From positions 1-28,899 of IMG/VR virus record IMGVR_UViG_3300024430_000075: a stretch of DNA of 28,899 nucleotides, one strand, 5' to 3'. How positions within the stretch are numbered: the first letter of the stretch is position 1; every line of letters begins with the position of its first letter. A program made the position numbers and the translations under genes. Below are positions 21,785 to 27,320 of the stretch, in pieces. The notes under the pieces are model-generated. The model did not search any database. It was not told where the DNA came from and saw nothing but the letters and a program-made list of their open reading frames with translations. The stretch is from a virus.

Positions 21785-22341
21785 CCGCCTGCCCTCCTCT
21801 GTGCCGGCAGCGCCGTCCGGCGCTCCGCCTGGCCCGGTCGCGATCCGGGGATCACCACCACCCGCCATTGCGTCCCGTCGGGCGCCGCCACCGTCTCCGT
21901 CCGGATGCGCCCGTCGCGGATCAGCCTGGTCACCCGCCACGCCGCCTGGTTGCGGGTCGCCAGCCCGGCGATCCGAGCCAGCTCGGCGTCGGAGAAGGCC
22001 CGCCGCCGCCGCTCCGCGCAGCGCTCGAGCGCCGCGAAGATCTCCTCGATCGCCGAATCCGGAGGCGGCGCCGGCCTCGGCGCCGAGGCCGGGACCTGCT
22101 CCTGGCCGCGCTTGACGATCAGATGCTCCCACCCGTCGGGCCCGCGCCGGCTGTGCGGCCGGACCGCGCCGGCGTCGCGAAGCGCGTTGATCCGGTTCTT
22201 GGTCGGCCCCGGCGGCACCGAGGAAGGGCCCCGGCAATAGACGAAGCTCTCGCCGGGCAGCGCCATCCGCACCCAGCCGGCCACCTCCGCCTCGGTCAGA
22301 AGCAGCCCCGCCGCCGGCGCAGGCGGACGCGCCGCGGTCAC
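21781..22341 (-). CDS. Winged-helix-like DNA-binding protein, possible replication initiator
   Basis: A 186-residue protein starting at GTG 22341 with GGGAGGGGGG eight bases upstream. An N-terminal domain (LLLTEAEVAGWVRMALPGES then GPTKNRINALRDAGAVRP) looks like a winged helix. A second helix-turn-helix-like region appears near residues 110-145 (DAELARIAGLATRNQAAWRV, RLIRDGRIRTE). Two DNA-binding modules separated by a Pro/Ala linker would suit a replication or regulatory protein. The iteron-like repeats lie in the next gene, as in lambda O. No family is recognised, so this is inference from fold and place. Confidence 0.66.
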   Translation of the reverse strand: MTAARPPAPAAGLLLTEAEVAGWVRMALPGESFVYCRGPSSVPPGPTKNRINALRDAGAVRPHSRRGPDGWEHLIVKRGQEQVPASAPRPAPPPDSAIEEIFAALERCAERRRRAFSDAELARIAGLATRNQAAWRVTRLIRDGRIRTETVAAPDGTQWRVVVIPGSRPGQAERRTALPAQRRAGG

Positions 22342-22363
22342 CGGACATGCCCCCCTCCCGCCA

Positions 22364-22861
22364 TCACCCGCGCTCCTTCGTGCGTCGCTCTGCGAGCCGC
22401 TCCGTGACCCGCTCGGTCAGCACTTCGAGGTGCTCGGCGCCGCGGCCATAGAAAAGCAGGACGCCGAGCGTCAGACTCTCCAGGATGACGAAGGCGTTGT
22501 CCTCGGTGTCGACCGATCGAACGATCGTGCTGAGCAGCCCCGGCGACAGACGGTTGTGCACGTCGCTCGGGCTCGCGCCCGCCTGCACCTCGCGCTTCCA
22601 GATTGGGCCGTAATCGGCCACCACCGACCGCACGGCCTCCTCGGAACCGACAAACACCGGGTAGAGCACGTTGCCCGACAGCACCGACAGAAAGATCACC
22701 CCGCCACTGCGGTTGACTTCGGCCAGTTCCTCGGGCGTCAGCCGCCAGGCGGAAACGATCGCCTTACCGTTCGAGAATGTGTGAAGATCGGAGACGTCGT
22801 CCCGACCCGAGGGCGCGGCGTAGACCTTATTAGCCCCGGAGAAGGCGAACGCTTCCGCCAT
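22364..22861 (-). CDS. Conserved hypothetical phage protein
   Basis: A 165-residue protein starting at ATG 22861, one base overlap (TGATG) with the CII-like gene. It reads KVYAAPSGRDDVSDLHTFSN, then SVLSGNVLYPVFVGSEEAVR, a hydrophobic strand pair and a C-terminal helix rich in Glu/Arg. Related proteins seem common in early regions of alphaproteobacterial prophages, but I know no function. No catalytic motif is seen. Confidence 0.66.
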   Translation of the reverse strand: MAEAFAFSGANKVYAAPSGRDDVSDLHTFSNGKAIVSAWRLTPEELAEVNRSGGVIFLSVLSGNVLYPVFVGSEEAVRSVVADYGPIWKREVQAGASPSDVHNRLSPGLLSTIVRSVDTEDNAFVILESLTLGVLLFYGRGAEHLEVLTERVTERLAERRTKERG

Positions 22862-23343
22862 CAGGCCCGCGCCGCCGCGCGAGTCTTGAGCGCGGCCTCG
22901 AGCTCGACCGCGACCCGGACCAGGTCCGCGGCGTCGGCGAGGCGCCGGCCGGCCTCGGCCGGAGTGACGTCGTTGTCGTCGGTGAGGTCGGTGCAGATGC
23001 CCTCGATCAGCTCGCCCGCCTCGCGTCCGAGCCGGGCGATGAAGCCGCTCCATACGGTCGGCGCGGCGCCCGGGTCGGGCAGCCGGACCAGGCCGAAGCC
23101 GGCCTCGCGAGCCTGCATCCGGGTCATCACCGGCTCGCCGGCGACGGCCTCCAAATCCTCGACCGCGTCGGAAGGAAGGAAGGCGACGACATTGGGGTTG
23201 CAGCAATCCGACAGCTGGGACTTGCCGAGCCGGCAATAGTCGGCCGCGTCCTCGAGCCCGCCGACCCGCTTGACCAGCTCGCGCGCCTTCACCTTGTGGA
23301 AGCGCTGCCTCGCGGTCAGGCTCGCCGAGCGGTCGACGGTCAT
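22861..23343 (-). CDS. CII/Cro-like helix-turn-helix regulator
   Basis: A 160-residue protein starting at ATG 23343, overlapping the upstream stop as ATGA. Residues 20-75 read KVKARELVKRVGGLEDAADY, CRLGKSQLSDCCNPN and LPSDAVEDLEAVAGEPVMTR. This is a helix-turn-helix with a following P-x-D-x-V-x-D-L-E helix, resembling phage CII/CP76-type regulators. A long helical C-terminal domain follows. It is the second gene of the leftward early operon, where lambda-like phages keep CII. It may steer lysogeny, DNA replication timing or early expression; which of these cannot be read from sequence. Confidence 0.74.
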   Translation of the reverse strand: MTVDRSASLTARQRFHKVKARELVKRVGGLEDAADYCRLGKSQLSDCCNPNVVAFLPSDAVEDLEAVAGEPVMTRMQAREAGFGLVRLPDPGAAPTVWSGFIARLGREAGELIEGICTDLTDDNDVTPAEAGRRLADAADLVRVAVELEAALKTRAAARA

Positions 23344-23858
23344 GCCGCCTCACCAACCGAAGAGGCCGGGCTGTCCGCTGGCGGCGGCGGGGGCGCGCTC
23401 GTCGGCGTACAGGTCGGCGAGGAAGGGACCGGGGCGGGCGCCCCAAAAGGGCGGCGGCTGTCAGCCTCCGTCCGAAGCGAGGTCCGATCCGGACCGGAAC
23501 TTCCGCCGCCCTTTCCGGATGACGCCAGCGGCCATTCGAGCCTAGCTGGCGCCATGAGCTGGTGGGCATCGATCTGCATCTCGCGGCCGACCGCAGGGTC
23601 GGGCCCGGCGGCGATCATCTCGACCTCGTCGAGCAGCATGGCGGCGTCGGCGGGGATGCTCTCCTCGGGCCAGTTGCCGGGCTCGCGGAAGAAGGCGAGG
23701 AAGCGCTCGAAGATCGTCACCGTGCAGGTCTTGCCGTCGGCGAGGCAGGCGAAGAACTTGCCGTCCTTGGCGACCAGGGTGCCGAGGGTCGAAAGCTCCC
23801 TGCCGTGCGCCGCCGCCCAGAGCAGGCCGAGTGCGCGGAGCCGGTCGATCAATGTCAT
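23340..23858 (-). CDS. Cro-like protein, first gene of the leftward early operon
   Basis: A 172-residue protein starting at ATG 23858. The first about 85 residues form a compact domain (MTLIDRLRALGLLWAAAHG, then STLGTLVAKDGKFFACLADG, with ERFLAFFREPGNWPEESIP). It resembles a family of small alphaproteobacterial proteins found beside repressors. The C-terminal half is Pro/Ser rich and probably disordered. It is divergent from the CI-type repressor, directly under the operator-overlapped leftward promoter, so a Cro-like role is likely by position; a DNA-binding motif is not certain. Confidence 0.66.
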   Translation of the reverse strand: MTLIDRLRALGLLWAAAHGRELSTLGTLVAKDGKFFACLADGKTCTVTIFERFLAFFREPGNWPEESIPADAAMLLDEVEMIAAGPDPAVGREMQIDAHQLMAPARLEWPLASSGKGGGSSGPDRTSLRTEADSRRPFGAPAPVPSSPTCTPTSAPPPPPADSPASSVGEAA

Positions 23859-23887
23859 GGCCTGAATGCCTCGCTGGTGAGGCGGCC

Positions 23888-23918
23888 ATTAGATCGGGAA
23901 ATGTCCCGGCCTTGTCAA
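23888..23918 (-). promoter_or_regulatory. Leftward early promoter (PR-like)
   Basis: On the minus strand TTGACA (23918-23913) is followed, after a 19-base spacer, by TCTAAT (23893-23888). The operator at 23895-23908 fills the spacer. It would drive the Cro-like gene and the whole leftward lytic programme. The spacer is longer than ideal. Confidence 0.6.
23895..23908. promoter_or_regulatory. Repressor operator 1
   Basis: CGGGAAATGTCCCG: a 14-bp palindrome (six of seven pairs) between the -35 and -10 of the leftward promoter. One of five copies of the same motif in the two control regions of the window. Confidence 0.8.
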
Positions 23919-23932
23919 TGGGAATTTTCCCG
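23919..23932. promoter_or_regulatory. Repressor operator 2
   Basis: TGGGAATTTTCCCG: same motif, with a mismatch in the outer pair and one at the centre. Its centre lies about 43 bases before the likely repressor transcription start, close to the position at which lambda OR2 activates PRM. Confidence 0.78.
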
Positions 23933-23933
23933 A

Positions 23934-23962
23934 ATGATCCCGCGCGGCATTTTTGGGATACT
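23934..23962 (+). promoter_or_regulatory. Possible repressor promoter (PRM-like) for a leaderless mRNA
   Basis: TGGGATACT at 23954-23962 reads as an extended -10 (TGn plus GATACT). A start seven bases on would fall at 23969, the first base of the repressor GTG. The -35 position (about 23934-23939, ATGATC) is poor, as in activator-dependent promoters. Confidence 0.45.
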
Positions 23963-23967
23963 TCCCG
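23954..23967. promoter_or_regulatory. Repressor operator 3
   Basis: TGGGATACTTCCCG: third copy in this gap, ending one base before the repressor start codon and covering its possible -10. Binding here would block repressor transcription or translation (autoregulation). Confidence 0.76.
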
Positions 23968-23968
23968 A

Positions 23969-24700
23969 GTGGAACAGCGCCAGGCCGAACTGCTCGCCAG
24001 GGTCGAGGCGAAGCTCGCCCAGCACGGCCTCAACGAGACCCAGGCTTCGCTCGCGGCGGTCGGCAAGCCCGACCTGATCCGCGACCTCCGGCGCAAGAAG
24101 GGGATTCCGGGCGCCGAGCGGCTGCGCAAGCTCGCCGGGGTGCTCGGCACCAGCTCGGACTGGCTGCTGACGGGCGAGGGCGAGGCCGACGCGCCGCCGC
24201 CGGGCCGCTCCGCCGCCGTGCTCGCCGACCCCTTTGCGACCTTTCGCCACGAGCGGCCGCGCGACGTCCCGGTGCGCGGCACCCCCTCGTGCGGCGAGGT
24301 CGAGGTCGACGGCGAGCAGGTCGAGTCGGTCGAGATGGACCTGGGCGAGGTCGTCGATTACGTCCGCCGCCCGGCCAGCCTCGAGGGGCGCCGCGACGTC
24401 TACGCCATCTACTTCACCGGCTTCTCGATGGAGCCCCGCTTCGAGCCCGGCGAGGTCGCCTATGTCGACGCCGCCCGGCCGCCGTCGATCGGCGACTATG
24501 TCGTCGTCCAGCTCCGCCGCCAGCGCGGCGAGGAGGACGAGCCGAGGATCGTCTCGGCCTTGGTCAAGCGGCTCCGCCGCCGCACCGCCGACTGGATCGA
24601 GCTCGAGCAGTTCAACCCGCCGCTCGTCTTCCGGGTCGAGGCGAAGCGGGTCGCGGTCATGCACCGCATCTTCCCGCTCGGCGAGCTGGTCGGGATCTGA
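23969..24700 (+). CDS. CI-type repressor with HTH and S24/LexA-like peptidase domain
   Basis: A 243-residue protein starting at GTG 23969; the longer open frame would run through the operators. Residues 8-69 are a Cro/CI helix-turn-helix region (NETQASLAAVGKPDLIRDL, then AERLRKLAGVLGTSSDWLL). The C-terminal half is a LexA/CI-type peptidase domain: GFSMEPRF holds the catalytic Ser153 and SALVKRL the Lys200. The likely self-cleavage site is Cys108-Gly109 in TPSCGEV, the Cys-Gly type known from UmuD, rather than the Ala-Gly of LexA. Thus DNA damage through RecA would cause induction. It is divergent from the Cro-like gene with three operators between them. It ends six bases from the convergent HIRAN gene. 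Confidence 0.92.
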   Translation: MEQRQAELLARVEAKLAQHGLNETQASLAAVGKPDLIRDLRRKKGIPGAERLRKLAGVLGTSSDWLLTGEGEADAPPPGRSAAVLADPFATFRHERPRDVPVRGTPSCGEVEVDGEQVESVEMDLGEVVDYVRRPASLEGRRDVYAIYFTGFSMEPRFEPGEVAYVDAARPPSIGDYVVVQLRRQRGEEDEPRIVSALVKRLRRRTADWIELEQFNPPLVFRVEAKRVAVMHRIFPLGELVGI

Positions 24701-24706
24701 CCCGGG

Positions 24707-25486
24707 TCAGCGCAGGCTGAACGTGCCTCGGCCCGGCGCTCCGCCGGCGAGCCGGGCGCCCGAGCGATCGCCGAGCACCGTCACATATTCGCCGCCCAGC
24801 ATTCGCCCCCCGCTCAGCTGGCAGGCGATCGTCGTCCCGAAATCCGTCTTGGCCCGGGCGCTGAGCCGGCCCCACAGATCCTCGTCGACGACGAGCCGGT
24901 GCGGGGCGGGCCGCTCCCTGACCAGTCCGCTCGCCTCGGCCATCGCCATCGCCCGGTCGCACCGTGCCAGCCGGGAAGCCGCGCCGTCGGCCGAGCCCGA
25001 ACCGGTCGCGGCGACCGGCCGGCTCGGCGGCGGGGCGTCGGTGACCGAGAGGACGATCGCCGCCGCGGCGGCGAGCAGGAGCAGGAAGCCGAGTGTTCCG
25101 CCGATGCCGCCCCGGTCGGCGGCGGGCGCGGGCGGTGCCGGCGCGGGCGGCACGGTCGCCGGATCGGCCGGCGAATCGGTGGAGACCCCGAGCACGACTC
25201 CGAGCATTCGGCTGTCGCTCCGGCCGATGCCGTCGATGACGGCGGCGAGGGGTCGCCCCTTGTCGAGCCTCTCCGCCATCCACTCGGCGGCGTCGCGGGC
25301 GACGTTGCCGATCTGGACGCCGCGGGCACTGATCACCTTGATGCAATTGCCGTCATGGGGGTTGGCGGGATCACGCTCGAGCGCCACCGGCTCGCCGATC
25401 CGGCAGCGCGCAATCTCCTGCTGCCGGTCGGAACCGTCCTCGTTGCGGAAGCTCTCGCCGGTCACGGCCGCCCGGTAGGTTCCCAT
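24707..25486 (-). CDS. Membrane-anchored HIRAN-domain protein
   Basis: A 259-residue protein starting at ATG 25486. Residues about 5-100 form a HIRAN domain: TGESFRNEDGS, CRIGEPVALERDPANPHDGN, then IKVISARGVQIGNVARDAAE, with the family's N-P-x-D-x-N-x-I-x-V core. A Pro/Ala linker leads to one membrane segment (GTLGFLLLLAAAAAIVLSV, about 130-148), and an about 110-residue C-terminal domain follows. HIRAN domains bind DNA ends or damaged DNA, usually within helicases, so the membrane anchor is unusual. Transcription opposite to the integrase operon from the same operator region and convergent with the repressor suggests expression in the lysogen. Function is unknown; exclusion or stress sensing are guesses. 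Confidence 0.78.
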   Translation of the reverse strand: MGTYRAAVTGESFRNEDGSDRQQEIARCRIGEPVALERDPANPHDGNCIKVISARGVQIGNVARDAAEWMAERLDKGRPLAAVIDGIGRSDSRMLGVVLGVSTDSPADPATVPPAPAPPAPAADRGGIGGTLGFLLLLAAAAAIVLSVTDAPPPSRPVAATGSGSADGAASRLARCDRAMAMAEASGLVRERPAPHRLVVDEDLWGRLSARAKTDFGTTIACQLSGGRMLGGEYVTVLGDRSGARLAGGAPGRGTFSLR

Positions 25487-25522
25487 GACGCGATCATAAT
25501 CGCGCGGCCGACCCGAGGCCAA

Positions 25523-25536
25523 CGGGACATTTCCCG
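25523..25536. promoter_or_regulatory. Repressor operator 4
   Basis: CGGGACATTTCCCG: fourth copy of the operator motif, in the divergent gap between the HIRAN gene and the integrase operon. It abuts a possible minus-strand -10 (CATAAT, 25542-25537), so it may also control the HIRAN gene. Confidence 0.8.
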
Positions 25537-25544
25537 ATTATGGA

Positions 25545-25572
25545 TTGACACGGGAAATTTCCCGAATATTTT
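25545..25572 (+). promoter_or_regulatory. Rightward promoter of the integrase operon
   Basis: TTGACA (25545-25550), a 16-base spacer, then TATTTT (25567-25572). The perfect operator palindrome at 25551-25564 fills the spacer. The start codon of the first gene is about 23 bases past the expected transcription start, with a GAGGGAG site before it. Confidence 0.75.
25551..25564. promoter_or_regulatory. Repressor operator 5 (perfect palindrome)
   Basis: CGGGAAATTTCCCG: a perfect 14-bp palindrome and the consensus of the five sites. It lies exactly between -35 and -10 of the rightward promoter. Confidence 0.85.
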
Positions 25573-25601
25573 GCGGCTCAGAACAGCGAGGGAGCCGACC
25601 G

Positions 25602-25847
25602 ATGCCCGCCATCCATTACGACGCCCCGGCCTGGGCCGAGCGAGCCGAGGTAAATCCCGGCGACATTCTCATCGCCGACGGCGACTTCACCTGCATCGAC
25701 GCCGGGACCCGGCTGACGGTCGAGCGCGATCTTCACAGCCCGGATCTCTACGTCCGCTGTTCCGAGGGGAAGCACTATCTCGACGGGCAGCTCGACGACC
25801 AGGGCCGTTATGTCGGGCTGTTTCCGCCGGAGCACGCGCCATGCTGA
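25602..25847 (+). CDS. Hypothetical protein, first gene of the integrase operon
   Basis: An 81-residue protein starting at ATG 25602 with GAGGGAG about eight bases upstream. It reads MPAIHYDAPAWAERAEVNPG, then beta strands (DILIADGDFTCIDAGTRLTV, DLYVRCSEGKHYLDGQLD) and a Pro-rich end. A small beta fold is likely. No family is recognised. It lies directly under the operator-controlled promoter, so it should be repressed in the lysogen along with the integrase genes. Confidence 0.72.
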   Translation: MPAIHYDAPAWAERAEVNPGDILIADGDFTCIDAGTRLTVERDLHSPDLYVRCSEGKHYLDGQLDDQGRYVGLFPPEHAPC

Positions 25848-25915
25848 GCGGCGCGCCCTTCCCCAATCCCGGCGCCACCGCTTTGCTCGTCGAGCATGAT
25901 GAGCGCTGCATCTGA
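25841..25915 (+). CDS. Possible 24-residue peptide
   Basis: ATG 25841 opens MLSGAPFPNPGATALLVEHD before a stop at 25913-25915, overlapping the end of the first gene and the start of the next. It may be a small coupling ORF that carries ribosomes to the next gene, which has no strong site of its own. It could also be chance. Confidence 0.35.
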   Translation: MLSGAPFPNPGATALLVEHDERCI

Positions 25916-26204
25916 AACCTCGCGCGCCGGTGCCCCGCCACCGATCGAGCGTGAGGTTTGGCAGGAACAAGAAGGCCTGATCCGCTGCGGGCAACATGAT
26001 GGCGCATTCGTGGTCGTCGACGCTCACAAAGTCGTCAGCCTCCAGCCCGTGAGCGGAGGAGGCACCCGAATCGGCACCGTCGCGGGCACCTTCTTTTCCG
26101 TGCGCGGACCGCTGGAGGAAGTCCTCGCCAACGTCGTTGCCGCGCGAATCGGCGACAGCGTGGCCGTGGGCGGCTTCTACCGAGCAGCGGGAGCGGTGCG
26201 ATGA
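25896..26204 (+). CDS. Hypothetical protein
   Basis: A 102-residue protein from ATG 25896 (a second ATG follows at once). It reads PPIEREVWQEQEGLIRCGQH, then strands FVVVDAHKVVSLQPVSGGG and TRIGTVAGTFFSVRGPLEEV, and a helix ending GFYRAAGAVR. The stretch is slightly less GC-rich than its neighbours. No family is recognised. The stop overlaps the next start (ATGA). Confidence 0.63.
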   Translation: MMSAASETSRAGAPPPIEREVWQEQEGLIRCGQHDGAFVVVDAHKVVSLQPVSGGGTRIGTVAGTFFSVRGPLEEVLANVVAARIGDSVAVGGFYRAAGAVR

Positions 26205-26413
26205 GCCGGCCCCGGCTCCGGGTCGTCGACGGCGGCGCCATGCCGCGGACGCTGCCCCACGATCCCGCCAATCGCGGCTATGTCCTCGTCTATCGCCGCG
26301 GCGAGGTGAACCACTGCCCCGGCTGCGGGCGCGCCCACTGGCATCTCGGCCGGCGCTCGGCCGAATGCGCCTTCTGCGCGACCGCGCTGCCGTTCGAGCA
26401 CAGCCATGGATAG
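26201..26413 (+). CDS. Small zinc-ribbon protein
   Basis: A 70-residue protein starting at ATG 26201, overlapping the previous stop. It contains CPGCG near residue 39 and CAFC near residue 56, a zinc ribbon, in the context EVNHCPGCGRAHWHLGRRS. The N-terminal third is basic. A nucleic-acid or protein-binding role is likely; the family is not recognised. Its stop lies within the start of the next small gene. Confidence 0.7.
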   Translation: MSRPRLRVVDGGAMPRTLPHDPANRGYVLVYRRGEVNHCPGCGRAHWHLGRRSAECAFCATALPFEHSHG

Positions 26414-26525
26414 GCCGCTGTCCCTCACCGGAGCGCTCGGCGCCCTCGCCGTGGTCATGGCCCTGGTCTGGATCATCGTGCCGGGCGCCGCCTGGCTCAC
26501 TTTTGAGCTTTGGCGGGCGGCGTGA
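26406..26525 (+). CDS. 39-residue single-pass membrane peptide
   Basis: ATG 26406 opens MDRPLSLTGALGALAVVMAL followed by VWIIVPGAAWLTFELWRAA and a stop at 26523. Residues 9-34 form one clear transmembrane helix. Its start lies in the end of the zinc-ribbon gene and its stop overlaps the next GTG (GTGA). Small membrane peptides like this occur in phage early operons; the role is unknown. Confidence 0.6.
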   Translation: MDRPLSLTGALGALAVVMALVWIIVPGAAWLTFELWRAA

Positions 26526-26734
26526 ACGTCCGCGACCTTATCGCCCTCGACGAGGTGATCGCCGCCGCCGAGCGCATCGAGGACCCCGACCCCGGCGACC
26601 TGAACCGGATCATCGAGAGGTTCAACAGGGGCGAGACCTCGCCGCATGAGCACCTGGTGGAGCTGGGCGCCCAGGTGCTTGCCTTGCTCGCCTGGGTCGA
26701 AACCAAGGGCGGACGCCTCGAGGCCGAAGCATGA
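26522..26734 (+). CDS. Hypothetical acidic helical protein
   Basis: A 70-residue protein starting at GTG 26522, overlapping the upstream stop as GTGA. It is acidic and largely helical (NVRDLIALDEVIAAAERIED, then HEHLVELGAQVLALLAWVET). No family is recognised. An upstream TTG in frame is less likely. It overlaps the next ATG (ATGA). Confidence 0.6.
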   Translation: MNVRDLIALDEVIAAAERIEDPDPGDLNRIIERFNRGETSPHEHLVELGAQVLALLAWVETKGGRLEAEA

Positions 26735-27159
26735 ACGCGCCCAGCGCCACCCCGGATCTCGCCGAAGCGGCGGCGTTCGAGGTCGGCAGCCGCGAGCGTC
26801 ATTATCCCGCCATGATCGAAGCCGGCGAGATCAAGCGGGCCGAGGCCGCCGCGGATCTCGACGCCTGGCGCGCGATCGCAGCCATGCTCGCCCTTCCCCG
26901 CGGCGCGGACGCCGACGGCCGTGTCGGCAATCCCCGGCTCCAGGCCGGCACCGAAATCCCCTGGCCCGCGCTCGCGGCTGCCGCCGGCCGGGCGCTCGAG
27001 CGCCAGACCCGCCGGGCCGAGGCCGCGCGCGGCGACGCCAGGGCGGCCCAGCGCCACGATGCCCTCCGGGCGATCCACTACGTCATCGTCGCGGAAGCCT
27101 GGTTCTGGAACGGGGGCCGCGGGCCGCGGCCGATCAGCGCGGTCCGGACCGCCGCCTGA
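26731..27159 (+). CDS. Hypothetical conserved protein upstream of integrase
   Basis: A 142-residue protein starting at ATG 26731, overlapping the upstream stop. Its first half is a helical block (DLAEAAAFEVGSRERHYPAM, then KRAEAAADLDAWRAIAAMLA). The second half holds Arg-rich helices and HYVIVAEAWFWNGGRGPRP. No family is recognised, but the helical pattern E..R...YP..I..G.i....A..di..w recurs in alphaproteobacterial prophage proteins. Its stop overlaps the next start (TGATG). Confidence 0.66.
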   Translation: MNAPSATPDLAEAAAFEVGSRERHYPAMIEAGEIKRAEAAADLDAWRAIAAMLALPRGADADGRVGNPRLQAGTEIPWPALAAAAGRALERQTRRAEAARGDARAAQRHDALRAIHYVIVAEAWFWNGGRGPRPISAVRTAA

Positions 27160-27320
27160 TGCAGGCTCCAGCCGCCCCGCAGCCTCCGCCCGAGCTGGTC
27201 GAGCTCGCCGAGGCCCTTGCACGCGCCGCCGTGGCGCGCCAATTTGACGCCCTTCTCCCCCGAGGCTCCGCCCGTGCGAACGATCATCTACGCCCGGTTC
27301 AGCTCGACGCTGCAGAATAG
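27159..27320 (+). CDS. 53-residue protein overlapping the integrase start, candidate directionality factor
   Basis: ATG 27159 overlaps the upstream stop by one base. The protein is MQAPAAPQPPPELVELAEAL followed by a helix (ARAAVARQFDALLPRGS) and a short end. It overlaps the first 47 bases of the integrase in another frame. A small helical protein encoded just before a serine integrase could be its recombination directionality factor, or only a coupling ORF. The family is not recognised. Confidence 0.5.
   Translation: MQAPAAPQPPPELVELAEALARAAVARQFDALLPRGSARANDHLRPVQLDAAE

Noticed and set aside
14970-23858. A full bacterial dpd modification-restriction island
   Set aside because: Only a short DpdA is seen. 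The SNF2 protein is a short phage type coupled to a methyltransferase, and no other dpd or preQ0-synthesis gene was recognised.
27217-27273. Longer N-terminus of the integrase from ATG 27217
   Set aside because: The extra 19 residues precede the conserved resolvase start and lack a good ribosome site. GTG 27274 has GAGG at proper spacing.
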